Positions 23,901 through 32,245 of a stretch of 34,870 nucleotides of DNA are shown here, piece by piece. The position numbers and the translations under genes are program-made. Origin of the DNA: Deltaproteobacteria bacterium (GTDB lineage Bacteria; JAGRBM01; JAHCIT01); the NCBI GenBank assembly GCA_026129095.1, contig JAHCIT010000015.1:1-34870 (forward strand). Direction: 5' to 3'. Numbering within the stretch: position 1 is the first letter of the stretch; the number at the start of each line of letters is the position of its first letter. Below the pieces are notes generated by a model. It made no database searches and was not told the DNA's origin. It worked only from the letters and a program-made list of their open reading frames with translations.

Positions 23901-26900
23901 GACTGGGCATGGACTCCGGTGGACACATCTGCCTGTCCGGCGCAGCCGTCGCCACGGGACAATCATGCCCTCTCGTATGATGCCGCCGGTGGCGCGATCC
24001 TGCTTTTTGGCGGCCGTGACGATTCGGGTGCGCTGAACGATACATGGCATTTCGACGGCAGTTGCTGGTCGGAGCAATCGCCTGCCGGTTCTTCCCCCTC
24101 ACCCCGGTTCGGCCATGCGATGGCCCATGATTCCGCCGCCGGTGTCGTGATCCTGTTCGGCGGAGCCGGTGGCGGGCCGCTGACATGGGAATGGGACGGA
24201 ACCAGCTGGAACCCAACGCCTTCCACGGGCCCGGAACCCCGGCGGGATCACTCGATGGCATACGACGCGGCCCTGAACCGGACATTCCTGTTCGGCGGAA
24301 CAGAGCCCGGCGCCGCAGACGACCGGTTATATGGTGACACATGGAGCTATGGGGCCCGCAATCTGGAAATATTACATTTCGCAGCGAATCCCCGGACGAT
24401 ATTCCCCGGCGAGTCCGCAACCCTTGCCTGGCAGTGGATAAACGCAGACAGCTGCACCTTGGACGATGGGTCGGGGCCGGTGCCTTTGCTGGTCGGCAGC
24501 CCGCTCCCCGTCAGCCCCGCCACTTCGACGGCATATACCCTTGAGTGCGCGAATTCGGGTGGCAGTGTCTCCGCAACTGCCACGGTAACTGTGGATTACA
24601 ATGTAACGGTCCGTTCGTTTGCGGCATCGGCTGGGGTCATTTTGCCCGGAAACACAGCCGAGCTTTCCTGGCACGCAGCCAATGCCACTTCCTGTGAAAT
24701 CCTGCCCGCCGTCGGAATGGTCGATCCGCAGGGCGGTACAGCGACGGTTAGCCCCTCGGAGACCACGGTATATGAACTTGTTTGTGACGGGCCACAGGGC
24801 GGACCGGTATCGCAATTCGTCACCATCTCCGTCGCATTGCTGGACTGTGAACCCGGATTCGTCGATTTCGGACCGCTTCCCGTGGGCGAGCCCGCTCCGT
24901 CGGAAGTTATCACCTGCACCAACGTCAGCAGCGTGACGCTTGAAATCGATCTGGTGGCATCGCAGTTCCTGCAAGACGGCTCGGACTTCAGCATCATACC
25001 CCTTTCAGGATCCCCCCAGATTGCGCCGGGCGACGACCTCGTCCTGTCGGCCGATTTCACCCCGCAGCAAGGCGGGTACCGTCAGGCGCTTTTGATCATC
25101 GCATTCGAGGGCCATGCCGATAAGGTCATGGTCTCGCTTGCCGGGACCGGAGAGACGGATGAGTTTAATTCGCTCGTATGCGATGCCGAGACCATCTTTT
25201 TTGGTTCCGTCGTGGTCGGGGAGACCTCCGGCAGCATCATATGGACCTGCCAGAACCAGGGAACGGGCGATCTCACGATCGATCTTGATTCCATAGTCTC
25301 GACCGGCGATGTCGACGATTTCGATATCCTGACGACGAGCAGCCCGCCAGGAGAACCGATCGGTCCGGGCGAGATTTTCTATATCGACTGGATCTTCCAG
25401 CCAACTGAGGCCGGGCTCCGCTCCGCATCCGTTAGCTTCTCGTATCTGGAAAGCACGGCAGTAACGATGCTGCAGGCTTCGGGGACTGGTGTTGTACCTG
25501 ATGTCCAGATACTCAGTTTTACCGCATCTCCAGATGAGACCCTTTATGGCCAGGCTACTCAGCTTCTGTGGTACACGCAATATTCCCTTTCCACATGTAA
25601 TCTTTTCGATGGAGAAAGCATGATTTCTGTAAGTGCGGGCAATGACGTCGTCGAACAGATGGTTATCACTCCATTACGCACGACGACATACACCTTGACA
25701 TGCGATGGTCTCAACGGAATCTCCTCACAGCAGGCTCAGACCACCATTTCAATCGCCCCAGTATCGATTCTTGACTTTGTTACAAATCGCAGCCGGTTTC
25801 TGTTTGACGGCCCACCCACCATTGCTGAAGGCGAAACGGCCACGCTTTCCTGGCGAGCTTCGAGCGCCGCCTTCTGCCTGATTAACGGTAATTTGGCAGG
25901 TAGCGAACCGGTTGGGACATCGGAACAATCCCTGATTGTCCAGCCTTCAGGAAATACCCTGTATACACTCGAATGTCATGGGCCCGAAACAGTCGCTTAT
26001 TCGACTCTTCAAGTTAATGTCCGTGGTTTCGGTCCATCCAGGTACATCTCGGCCACCCCAATACCTGCCCGTGTCGACGTCATCCATACACTAGATGATG
26101 GTTCTTTCATCATCGCGGGAATGCTCCCCACAGGGACTCCGGTGGTATTTGGTCAAGGTCAGCCCAACGAAACCCTGATTCCGGCAGATGATGGCGGCAG
26201 GATATTCGTGGCTAAATATGATCCAAATCATACTTTTGAATGGATCGTGTATTCAAATTCACCCCAACATCCCTGGCATACTTCGTCCAGTAAAATCAGA
26301 GAATTAAGCGATGGATCATTTGTAATAGATGGACAATATATCGGACAGCTAATATTTAATGAAGGCACGGCGAATGAGTTTATCCTGCCATCATCAACAA
26401 TCCTAGAAACGTCAGTTTTTATAATCAATATAGCTTCAAATGGTGATCCAGTCTGGGGTGGATATATTCATGGAATTCCCAGCTCTGGAATTGGTCGAGC
26501 GAGCTATGACGTTGATTTAATCGATAATCTTCATGCTGTATTTTCGATAAGGTCAAATTCAAATTCCACTAACGTCGTCATCGGGACTACAAGCGGGGAC
26601 AACAGTTCCTATCAGATTTCTAATGGGCTTTACATGGTTCGTTTTGCCGTGGATGCCGTCGCATCGGTACCGCTGCTGCTGGCTACTGCCGATACCTTTG
26701 CGGAGACCGGTAGGTTATCCGTCGACATTCCGGACGATTCTGAAAGCATATATATTGCTAGCAACCTCACGCTGTCATCTGGTCAGTTCCCAGGAAACCC
26801 CGCTGTTTTCGGTCCAGGCAGCAACAATGAAATTGTAATAGACCCTCCGCCATTTCCTCACACAATCTCCCGAAAGGTTGTCTTGGCAAAATACGAACTG

Positions 26901-27575
26901 ACGGGCGAGCCATATTGGGTCAGCACGATAGAACCCCTCTTTGGTGGAATACCAAGCACATCGACCTTATTGGTCGACAACGATGATGTATACATAGCGG
27001 GAAGTATCGATGGTACGGGTGCTGTTTTTGGGCTTGGTGAACCCGGAGAAGTCGAGCTGGATCAACCTTTTGAAAGCATTACTAACTCATCTTATATTGC
27101 AAAATACAACAGCTTGACTGGTGCATTCGATGGCGTGAAGGAGCTTACCGCTCGCTCCATGTCACTGGGGGCACCGTATCCGGCGCAGAGCACGGACTTT
27201 TCTACTTTTATAGTTTCCATATCTTCTGTCTCTGCTGGACGGGTACTGTGCGGCGGGTATTTTCAGGGCGAGCTATTTATACGCAAGAATACGCCAGAAG
27301 AATACTCAACGGTTCCATACATCAGCCCACTTGCTGAATTTCCGGGCTCTGCGTTGACCGGCATAGTCAAGGATTGCGGGTTCGGATCAGTTTCGAATAG
27401 TATGATAAATATTGGTCCCGGATTTCTGCCTTCGGCAAGCTATAATTCGGGGAAATACCTGTCGGCAGTTTCTGTATCCACTCCATTTCATGTGGGTCCG
27501 TCATACGAAACTGAAGGTATTTTAATTACTCCTGATGCTCTGTCAGTGGTTGTTGAACTGGATGTGAACGAGTAG
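17943..27575 (+). CDS. Giant secreted multidomain surface protein (FG-GAP, PKD, beta-helix, Kelch, Ig-like)
   Basis: The protein has 3210 residues from the ATG at 17943; an in-frame ATG at 17883 would add 20 residues encoded by the hairpin leader. A signal peptide (RRFLPVFAGFLSAGIFVL, cleavage near AASA/D) is followed by a DNRLRE-like domain (about 25-235), a ZU5-like region (250-390), FG-GAP repeats with Ca-binding DxNxDG motifs (395-825), an Ig-like module, three PKD repeats (915-1185), another Ig-like module, a right-handed beta-helix (1280-1750), six Kelch repeats (1840-2135), two Ig-like modules, two ASH/choice-of-anchor-D-like domains (2300-2520), two more Ig-like modules and a C-terminal propeller-like region (2700-3210). 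No sortase, autotransporter or PEP-CTERM anchor is seen. Probably an adhesin or surface protein; ligand unknown. AT-rich tracts interrupt the otherwise GC-rich gene. Confidence 0.85.
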   Translation: MRRFLPVFAGFLSAGIFVLPQAASADPVTISIDAGADTYVRNGADNTNEGGAAFLRIQQSGNNRALVHFSQVELQGPLRGRNLISATLKADIVHNGNNWGSTGRTVDAHRMRQGWSEGNGKVAGISPSDRGDGPGATWNCAIDANISNQAKDCTANTAWNMGGSGERPWELVPTGTVLIQNQQSGTVSWDVTADVQAFLDGSVPNHGWLLRKTNEGQSGLVEFASRESGNPPSLVLVVENAISPEASAVIDADTGGCIEVEDPLSPIVGTGICIPPGALDEDTEIFIRVRNEDIVPDTEAFDWTPIGPPVEFGPAGLLFDIPAEVHLRFSMMDRFRFGGTDAEIHLLGQESLGDTPFLVTSFDIDEEDELITFDTGSFTTFQPFIFFTTAGRPGAFAVGDLNGDGIQDMVVGSGGAVIGDADGRITVYLGNDADNDSKGDGTFSSSEYLLSVLPVQRTGPVTGVNIADYTGDGIPDIAVYYNSILSTPDSHKVLIRIFKGQDSNNDGFGDGTFERITNCGGTPYYLTGDCGIGGYANMSAQMETADMNNDGKPDLVMLMTNQSPVVYCGMCSPRIHMYVMYNVGTAARLFAAPVRLDRSSTDTSGALYGWLSQIRIADFNGDSRPDIAAISVPNSSILEIYRNTGGRVDLAWTQPLCLAPFVGNTCPSGPFVGSPANFDEYAPLDILTTGGIFRGNGDISFQPLENHSGLTISPFYESVSATGHINPDMILDVVIGKKPITVQTNPYRYINALSVFMGNESSTSPGMGDASFHFDIDITYGSNFNRKDIRIADFNNDGCNDIVLLNDRNAPAAFLLTLNGSTGCAFDVQITVFEADPDIVAPGDTSTLSWGTINADACEILAGSVLLHVLDSGELAAGSFDVSPNATTTYTLTCQGHNGPVSAQAEVRVNRRPVGTILTPGGDELIAVSDVLDFTASCIDPDGDTDLTHSWRFNGAAPDSLVQNPGSIQFGETGTYVITYICTDSFGFGSIPSQLTAIVNSPPDGVISLPAEPVVIIPAGGSIEFTGTCTDPEDDVPFDHLWTFGGGAPDSLLESPGLVAFDFPGTYLVTYLCMDGLGFADPVPDTRMVIVNSPPEGVIIQPDGDRTISAGVALDFVSSCTDPDDSQPFSHLWVFSGPEDFTSTDQDPTNIVFNLTGTYTVTYICTDGYGLSDTDPPGILVTVEAPEAVIIRFEIFESGQGCARLEWETENAVSCQITSSLTGEPDMPYNIPDDGQHLGNVSSGSLPVTPWDDVTYALTCQNSAGQAGQSHIALFSSNAQPGIRYVRANQTLPLDRQNGRSWCTAYRHIYDLPLRTTGNLYDMMWIARGRYTARIPDGIIGPTNRVPPVLTAQANVDVYGGFIGDETLISERPAVLIPEVDEIPGTCPLGDEVYNTSVVTSPMLRPQCNCKFAVRNNALPLWSAATVLDGDTFDTTQFGPGIEGCGLIGNLDIHDSVHVVEIPTFGNLPIVTRLNGLVISGGVAPTPGGISDTEPSSRGGGVYVAQGNVLRDVIFRDSLVLGNHAARGGGIWATGSGLVIENVVIRNNSASFSAGGLLKRGGADNNRDLIISDSIFSYNYADQLAGAIELQNHNSIRDSVFSYNRSQGQAGAIFVEGSARNSVTNSVFLANKAARAGIPSGGNGGAISFGTATYSLTITNTAFIFNEAYSQGGVINIPLRASINIHNTIFWGNKLLRPLITRGDIIFSDAQTSNVNISGSCATYSHIRFPPTGGTPFSSSSNVDISSPAQNPIVISGDTFSHQSDPLKVYLKQDGSDPGSDCFNGIAGLDSSVHTEMATNAEAVGLVWQNLTTNSDQSTDMSPVDPGVHYVPQVSGSGAFWSLASLTGPEARFGHILADPEGVFVLFGGENGNGDLLGDTWELADGIWTEVAGDGPPPRTKHAAVHDTLRDSIIMFGGRGTAGTSGDTWLYADGAWLELSVTGNVPDAREGHALAYDDNRDTIVLFGGMDGGSRFGDTWELIESAGDWAWTPVDTSACPAQPSPRDNHALSYDAAGGAILLFGGRDDSGALNDTWHFDGSCWSEQSPAGSSPSPRFGHAMAHDSAAGVVILFGGAGGGPLTWEWDGTSWNPTPSTGPEPRRDHSMAYDAALNRTFLFGGTEPGAADDRLYGDTWSYGARNLEILHFAANPRTIFPGESATLAWQWINADSCTLDDGSGPVPLLVGSPLPVSPATSTAYTLECANSGGSVSATATVTVDYNVTVRSFAASAGVILPGNTAELSWHAANATSCEILPAVGMVDPQGGTATVSPSETTVYELVCDGPQGGPVSQFVTISVALLDCEPGFVDFGPLPVGEPAPSEVITCTNVSSVTLEIDLVASQFLQDGSDFSIIPLSGSPQIAPGDDLVLSADFTPQQGGYRQALLIIAFEGHADKVMVSLAGTGETDEFNSLVCDAETIFFGSVVVGETSGSIIWTCQNQGTGDLTIDLDSIVSTGDVDDFDILTTSSPPGEPIGPGEIFYIDWIFQPTEAGLRSASVSFSYLESTAVTMLQASGTGVVPDVQILSFTASPDETLYGQATQLLWYTQYSLSTCNLFDGESMISVSAGNDVVEQMVITPLRTTTYTLTCDGLNGISSQQAQTTISIAPVSILDFVTNRSRFLFDGPPTIAEGETATLSWRASSAAFCLINGNLAGSEPVGTSEQSLIVQPSGNTLYTLECHGPETVAYSTLQVNVRGFGPSRYISATPIPARVDVIHTLDDGSFIIAGMLPTGTPVVFGQGQPNETLIPADDGGRIFVAKYDPNHTFEWIVYSNSPQHPWHTSSSKIRELSDGSFVIDGQYIGQLIFNEGTANEFILPSSTILETSVFIINIASNGDPVWGGYIHGIPSSGIGRASYDVDLIDNLHAVFSIRSNSNSTNVVIGTTSGDNSSYQISNGLYMVRFAVDAVASVPLLLATADTFAETGRLSVDIPDDSESIYIASNLTLSSGQFPGNPAVFGPGSNNEIVIDPPPFPHTISRKVVLAKYELTGEPYWVSTIEPLFGGIPSTSTLLVDNDDVYIAGSIDGTGAVFGLGEPGEVELDQPFESITNSSYIAKYNSLTGAFDGVKELTARSMSLGAPYPAQSTDFSTFIVSISSVSAGRVLCGGYFQGELFIRKNTPEEYSTVPYISPLAEFPGSALTGIVKDCGFGSVSNSMINIGPGFLPSASYNSGKYLSAVSVSTPFHVGPSYETEGILITPDALSVVVELDVNE
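19128..20400 (+). repeat. FG-GAP repeats with calcium-binding loops
   Basis: Within the giant protein, motifs GDLNGDGIQD, ADYTGDGIPD, ADMNNDGKPD, ADFNGDSRPD and ADFNNDGCND recur at irregular 50-100 residue spacing. This is the integrin-like propeller signature, with Asp/Asn ligands for calcium. Confidence 0.85.
20686..21500 (+). repeat. Three tandem PKD-type domains
   Basis: Three units of about 90 residues each contain a Cys-x-Asp-Pro-(Asp/Glu) segment, a central HxW and end with GTYxVTY(I/L)C. The first and second also share GAPDSL. A fourth homologous unit occurs in the lipoprotein gene at 32246-34477. The two Cys per unit probably form a disulphide. Confidence 0.85.
23470..24347 (+). repeat. 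Six Kelch-type repeats (six-bladed propeller)
   Basis: Six units of about 45-55 residues carry a (G/K/N/R)HA-like start, a hydrophobic strand ending in LFGG (or MFGG), and DTW or EW about 10-15 residues later. Together they make a complete galactose-oxidase-like propeller inside the giant protein. Confidence 0.85.
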
Positions 27576-27584
27576 CGGCTACTC
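27570..27584. terminator. Small inverted repeat holding both convergent stop codons
   Basis: GAGTAG-cgg-CTACTC spans the TAG of the giant gene and the TAG of the convergent membrane protein gene, which are only 3 nt apart. A bidirectional termination function is possible, but the stem is short and no T-run flanks it on +, so support is weak. Confidence 0.25.
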
Positions 27585-28946
27585 CCCCCAAACCACGAAT
27601 GGCCACTCATCCCTGCGAATGTACGAGGTCGATATGCTTGTGGGGAAATCCCGGCGGAAAACCAGGCACGGAGAGCCATCCTTGGGACATTCTGGAGCAG
27701 ACAGTTTTCGTGGCGGGACCATCTTGAAGTCGTATTCGATAAGCTGCCAGTAGGGGAGTATCCGCGGCAGCCGAACTGCTGTAATCGCCTGCGCACCGAT
27801 GATGTCCGATTTACGCTGATGTAAAAGTTGCCGGGTTTCGGCATATAGCCGCCCCCACGTTATCCGGCATCTGATATCCCAGGCCAGGAACAGGACGGAT
27901 ACCAGAAGCCACAGGGCGATTCCGGAGCGAACGGCTTTCATGTGCAGCCGAGTGGCGGTGTCCGGCAACGCAAGCGCGACCATGCCGGAAGCAGCCAGAA
28001 GGTAGCCGCCCGTGGCAGGATACCCGTAACGGGAACCGGCGGCATCCGATACGAAGACGGGGATAGCCTGAATGCTGATGGCCCATAGCAGTCCGGTGCG
28101 GACCGCTGGCGACGGCAGCAGAAACAGCGCGAGAACGGCCGCCAGCGACAGGTAACCCGTCACCGGCACCTCATGGAGCGTCGAGGGGGAAAAGAAGACG
28201 AATCCCCGGAACAGCGCTTCTCCCATGCGGGAGAAAAAATCCCCGTTGGGAATCACCCGGGGATATATCGCCGCCCAGTAACCCGGACGAAAATAGGCAT
28301 TCAGCGCACAAACAAACCCCAAGCCGGACATCACGGCCAGCGGGGGAAGGATTCCGGAAACCCGGCGGCGCAGGGACTGGTTGTCTTCAAGAAACAGCGA
28401 CCACGCCAGGCAGATACCAACGATACCGGCAGCGGAGGGTTTCGAATACAGGGCAATGGCGTAAGGTGCAATTGCCACCCAGCGGAACCGGCGCGTCGAA
28501 CCACCTTTCGACCAGAGCAGAACCGTGCATGTGGTGAGCAGCCCCAGCAGAACGTCGTTGATCGCAGCCGCCCAGAGGAGCGCCTCGCTTCCGGCACGGT
28601 AGAATGAGGCCGCAATCGCCCAGAACAGCGCTGGCCGCCTCTGCATGAGCGGCCTGAACAGCATAAACAGCAATCCGCAGTGGGCGCCGTGGAGCAGGGC
28701 CGCGATCACATGGGCCGTGATGTGCGGATTTTCCGGATTGAGGGGAAGAAGCGCCTTCCAGTAGGCCATGTACAGGATGAATGGCCCGGCTTCGCCGGTG
28801 AAGATACTGCCCCAGGATGTTCTGGCCACCCAGGCCGAGAGTATCAGGTCATCGGCGAAAAGCCCGGCCGATAGTGCAATGGGGATCCACACCAGCCCGG
28901 CTGACAAAGCCAGCGTGACGGCTATCTTACGGTCAGTAAAGTGCAT
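27579..28946 (-). CDS. GT-C-type polytopic membrane protein (glycosyltransferase-like), paralogue A
   Basis: The protein has 455 residues and about ten hydrophobic helices. After the first helix comes FADDLILSAW (Asp32-Asp33), an acidic pair in the first outer loop as found in GT-C glycosyltransferases that use lipid-linked sugars (PMT/ArnT-like). Its pattern is shared with the next upstream gene: HITAHVIAALLHGAHC, AGSEALLWAAAINDVLLG, and a C-terminal soluble piece with YDFKMVPP and SPCLVFR. The two are tandem duplicates that have diverged. The start at 28946 is 17 nt from the upstream stop, so they are co-transcribed. Substrate unknown; surface protein or polysaccharide glycosylation is inferred. 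Confidence 0.65.
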   Translation of the reverse strand: MHFTDRKIAVTLALSAGLVWIPIALSAGLFADDLILSAWVARTSWGSIFTGEAGPFILYMAYWKALLPLNPENPHITAHVIAALLHGAHCGLLFMLFRPLMQRRPALFWAIAASFYRAGSEALLWAAAINDVLLGLLTTCTVLLWSKGGSTRRFRWVAIAPYAIALYSKPSAAGIVGICLAWSLFLEDNQSLRRRVSGILPPLAVMSGLGFVCALNAYFRPGYWAAIYPRVIPNGDFFSRMGEALFRGFVFFSPSTLHEVPVTGYLSLAAVLALFLLPSPAVRTGLLWAISIQAIPVFVSDAAGSRYGYPATGGYLLAASGMVALALPDTATRLHMKAVRSGIALWLLVSVLFLAWDIRCRITWGRLYAETRQLLHQRKSDIIGAQAITAVRLPRILPYWQLIEYDFKMVPPRKLSAPECPKDGSPCLVFRRDFPTSISTSYIRRDEWPFVVWGE

Positions 28947-28963
28947 GAAGCGGCAGCTTCCCC

Positions 28964-30406
28964 CTATCGGTCAATCCCTGACGGCGTTTCCCGGCCGGAT
29001 GTGCTGGCGGATACGAAGCGCACACCGGGGCCCAGCGCACGTGAGGGATATTTTCCGGTCGATCTCAGCTCTCCCTGATAGTAGTTCTCCCTGAACAGCA
29101 GGCATGGATCATCCTGTGAACTGCAAACCCCTTGTGACAACACCAGCGGCAACCGGAGTTTGAGATCGTACAGCAGGACTTGCTCGGTCCAGGACTCGTT
29201 GGGCTGCCCGGCGTTGACAACCTGCAACCGGCCGGCTTCCGCCAGTTCGGTCTTGTTGGCTTCCAGCACAAGACGCAGTTCCGTATAGGCCGATCCCCAG
29301 CTTCGCCGGAATGCAATGTCACGGCCGTTGGCTGCCAGATGGGCAAGCCCCCACAGCAGCGCCGCCGCCAGAAGCCACCGATTGCGGCGCGGGTGTTTCC
29401 TGGAAAAGCGGTGCGCAAGGTGCACCAGGACCACCAGAAGTCCCAGCATCCCGGAGTAGACGTATCGCCCGCCCATGAACCCCGACGCGACCAGGGGCGG
29501 CGCCAGAAATGCCAGAAACCAGCACAACCCGAAGCGGACCACGGGCGAAGCGAACACAAGCCAGAGAATAAAGAGCCCGGTGACGGAAAATCCGATGACT
29601 TCATGTTCGATGATCCCGACCGGCCGGACAAGAAGCAGCGACCGGAGGATCGACTCCCCCACCCTGACTAGCCCCATCATGAACAGGGGCTTTTCGGGAT
29701 AGACAACATCCCACAGGCCGCGCACCCTGAAGGCAAAGGCCGCATAACCGGCACCGGTGAACGCGATGACCGCAAACCACTTTGCCCGGTGCTGGCCAGT
29801 GTCTTTGCCAAACAGGGAAAAGCCGAGGTCATGAACGGCAAGACACGGGACAATGAATACCGCATTGGGCTTGGTGAGCATGGCGGCGGTGAAGGCAAGA
29901 AAGGCGGGCAGATAGAACCGGGAGTTCGTGGCCGACCGCCGCCAGCAGAAAAGGGTCAGGAGCAGAAACAGACAAAGCATTCCGTCGTTCTCGGCGGCGG
30001 CCCAGAGCCATGCCTCGTTTCCGGGCCGGTAGATCGCGGCAAGAACGGCACCGGCCGCAGCGTAAGCAGCCGGGAAGAAGTCCGACAGGAGCAGGAAAAT
30101 GAGGAGACAGTTGATGCCGTGAACGATACCGGCCCAGACGTGGGCCACCGCGTACGGCTCACCCGGATTCATGATAACGGCGAATTTCCACTTGAGCAGA
30201 TAGAGCGGCAGCGGGGCCGCCTTCAGCGTCAATATGTCCGTCCATGAATTGTCGCGGGCCCAGGCGGCCAGTAGCAGGTCGTCGGTATAAGGACCGCTCA
30301 GATAGCCAAGGAGGGCCGAGATGCATCCTGTGACGGCTGCAGCCGCCGCGAGCACCGGCCACCGGTACCCCAGGGAGCCCTGTCCGGTTGTCGCCGTCCC
30401 GTTCAT
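28964..30406 (-). CDS. GT-C-type polytopic membrane protein (glycosyltransferase-like), paralogue B
   Basis: The protein has 480 residues from the ATG at 30404-30406, which overlaps the upstream stop (ATGA); a longer start at 30499 would lie inside that gene. It has about ten membrane helices. PYTDDLLLAAW (Asp42-Asp43) follows the first helix and matches the paralogue downstream, as do AHVWAGIVHGINC and AGNEAWLWAAAENDGML-like segments (here PGNEAWLWAAAENDGML) and the C-terminal YDLKLRLPL/DPCLLFREN. The acidic pair marks the GT-C superfamily. Its role is probably sugar transfer on the periplasmic side of the inner membrane. Acceptor unknown. Middle gene of a three-gene operon. Confidence 0.65.
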   Translation of the reverse strand: MNGTATTGQGSLGYRWPVLAAAAAVTGCISALLGYLSGPYTDDLLLAAWARDNSWTDILTLKAAPLPLYLLKWKFAVIMNPGEPYAVAHVWAGIVHGINCLLIFLLLSDFFPAAYAAAGAVLAAIYRPGNEAWLWAAAENDGMLCLFLLLTLFCWRRSATNSRFYLPAFLAFTAAMLTKPNAVFIVPCLAVHDLGFSLFGKDTGQHRAKWFAVIAFTGAGYAAFAFRVRGLWDVVYPEKPLFMMGLVRVGESILRSLLLVRPVGIIEHEVIGFSVTGLFILWLVFASPVVRFGLCWFLAFLAPPLVASGFMGGRYVYSGMLGLLVVLVHLAHRFSRKHPRRNRWLLAAALLWGLAHLAANGRDIAFRRSWGSAYTELRLVLEANKTELAEAGRLQVVNAGQPNESWTEQVLLYDLKLRLPLVLSQGVCSSQDDPCLLFRENYYQGELRSTGKYPSRALGPGVRFVSASTSGRETPSGIDR

Positions 30407-32124
30407 TCGGTCAAAGACCTTCGCCGGAACAGAACCAGATAGTTTTCCGGACTGTCGGCAACGGGTGTCGGCGGGACGTTGACCTTCACCCGTTCCCAAT
30501 CATCACGGCTTTCCAGCTCGGCCTCGAACTCGTCATATTTCCACGGACATGCGTGCTGCATTCCCGGAAACCGGGCACAGTTGTCCAGCAGCACATGGTC
30601 GGCCCCGGTCTCCCGGAGTTTCCCGTCGAGCCTGGATTTGCTGTATACGTGCCGTCCCCACGGGAACAGTTTCCTGTCGCTACCGAACAGATCGTATTCA
30701 TAAGCGACACTGGAGCCCATGTAGAGGACTCTGGCATTTCCCGGCAGCCCGGATGCAACCGGCCTCAGCGAAAACATGGCGGTGGCGGGGTTCCCATCGA
30801 TCCGGTAGGACCGGTAATAATGCACGGTTCCTGCCAGAACCCCGCCGCCCTGTATCAGGGCGAGCGAAACAACAACCCAGATGCCAGCCTTGCAGCGGGC
30901 GGCCAGCGCGCCGAAGGGAATCATCCAGAGGGCCACTGCAAAAAACAGGATTCGCGTCAGCCCCGGCTGCCAGCGGATGAGATACAGGGCAAGCGCAATG
31001 GAAACTGCCGACACAAGGGAAACCTGGAAATGGAAGGGGGCCGGCCTCTCGCGGATGGACATCAGCGACCAGATGACGGCCCCAAGGCCGATGATATTGA
31101 AAAGCCCCATATTTCCCGCCCCGCCCTGGGCGACGTAGCGGAACGGCCCCGGCCACAGCCCTTCGGTTTCCTGGGGCAGTTCCCGGTGCATGCCAATCAA
31201 TGACGCAAACGAAGCAAGGAGCCGCTCAATCCAGTGCGACAGTTCCGTCAGCCACGGCATGCCGAGATGGCCTCCGGCTTCCGGAGTCAGCGGATTCAGC
31301 AGGGTGACAACGAAACGGAACAGGTGGACTCCAAATCGCCCGAGCGACGGATCCCGGTAAATCTCCGCCTCCATCGGTCCTATGGAAAACGGCCGTCCGA
31401 ACCATTTCCAGGTATAATAGGCAGTAAAGACAAGACCGCTGCCGATGGCGGCGATGACGACCGCCCCCGACATGTACAGGCACGTTTTGCGGAGTTGCGG
31501 CCGCTCGCGGATCAGCCAGTAACCTGCAAGAAGCATCACGGGAGCCGACACGGGTTTGGCCGAGATCGACAGCACTGCCAGACCGGCAGCCACGGCCAGC
31601 CAGACCGGCCGCCGGGATTCTTCCGCACTCCGGGCCCTGAGCCCGCAATAAAGGCAGCCGAATACCCATACGGTCTGGTAGAGTTCCGGCTTCAGGCTCA
31701 AGAGCAGGCCGGGAATGAGCCCGGCGGTGGCAACGAGCGCGGTCAGGGCTGCCCTGAGCAGCGGCGCCGTTCCCAGCAGGGTCAGGACACCCCATACCGC
31801 GAGGACCAGCAGCGGATGGGCGAGCCACATGGCCAGTTTCCCGGCGGTTTCCGAACCGGTGAGCGCCACGGCGCCAGCGAAAATCAGGTCCGTGCCGTAG
31901 GGCAATGCCATCATCTGGACCGTTGCCGACTCGACCGGCAGTATCGACCGGTTCTGGATGAAATACAGGGCCCTGGGTGCGTGGTACAGGCGGCCATCAC
32001 CGTCGACAGGCATCGACAGCGCGCCCCAGAATGTAACCAGCAGGTTCAGGCCGATTACAGTTATGAGTATGACCTTGAAGGTTTTCTCCAAGGCATCTGC
32101 CGAACGCTGGGAGTCGCCGATCAC
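30403..32124 (-). CDS. GT-C-type polytopic membrane protein, probable glycosyltransferase
   Basis: The protein has 573 residues. The first helix (VILITVIGLNLLVTFWGAL) is followed by DGDGRLYHAPRALYF (Asp41, Asp43), a loop-1 acidic motif typical of GT-C enzymes, then about ten more helices. The C-terminal 130 residues form a soluble domain (SSVAYEYDLFGSDRKLFPWG, then DHVLLDN) that may bind substrate. It is not a close paralogue of the two downstream genes. It is the first gene of the operon; its stop overlaps the next start. Likely acts on lipid-linked sugars at the inner membrane, decorating a surface protein or glycan. The neighbouring large secreted proteins are possible acceptors, by inference. 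Confidence 0.65.
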   Translation of the reverse strand: MIGDSQRSADALEKTFKVILITVIGLNLLVTFWGALSMPVDGDGRLYHAPRALYFIQNRSILPVESATVQMMALPYGTDLIFAGAVALTGSETAGKLAMWLAHPLLVLAVWGVLTLLGTAPLLRAALTALVATAGLIPGLLLSLKPELYQTVWVFGCLYCGLRARSAEESRRPVWLAVAAGLAVLSISAKPVSAPVMLLAGYWLIRERPQLRKTCLYMSGAVVIAAIGSGLVFTAYYTWKWFGRPFSIGPMEAEIYRDPSLGRFGVHLFRFVVTLLNPLTPEAGGHLGMPWLTELSHWIERLLASFASLIGMHRELPQETEGLWPGPFRYVAQGGAGNMGLFNIIGLGAVIWSLMSIRERPAPFHFQVSLVSAVSIALALYLIRWQPGLTRILFFAVALWMIPFGALAARCKAGIWVVVSLALIQGGGVLAGTVHYYRSYRIDGNPATAMFSLRPVASGLPGNARVLYMGSSVAYEYDLFGSDRKLFPWGRHVYSKSRLDGKLRETGADHVLLDNCARFPGMQHACPWKYDEFEAELESRDDWERVKVNVPPTPVADSPENYLVLFRRRSLTE

Positions 32125-32245
32125 GGTATATCCCGAAGATTAAGTTCCGCCAGTGCCGGGGGCAATCTCCCAGATTTCCTGCTGACAACGGCCTTGGAAG
32201 CTGATCCGGGAGCGCCCATGCCGTCAGGTAACAGCCCTATCCGCC
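32125..32245 (-). promoter_or_regulatory. Gap upstream of the glycosyltransferase operon
   Basis: This 121-nt space separates the lipoprotein stop from the start of the first membrane protein gene. It should contain the operon promoter if the lipoprotein is transcribed separately, but I see no convincing promoter or terminator motif. Confidence 0.3.
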
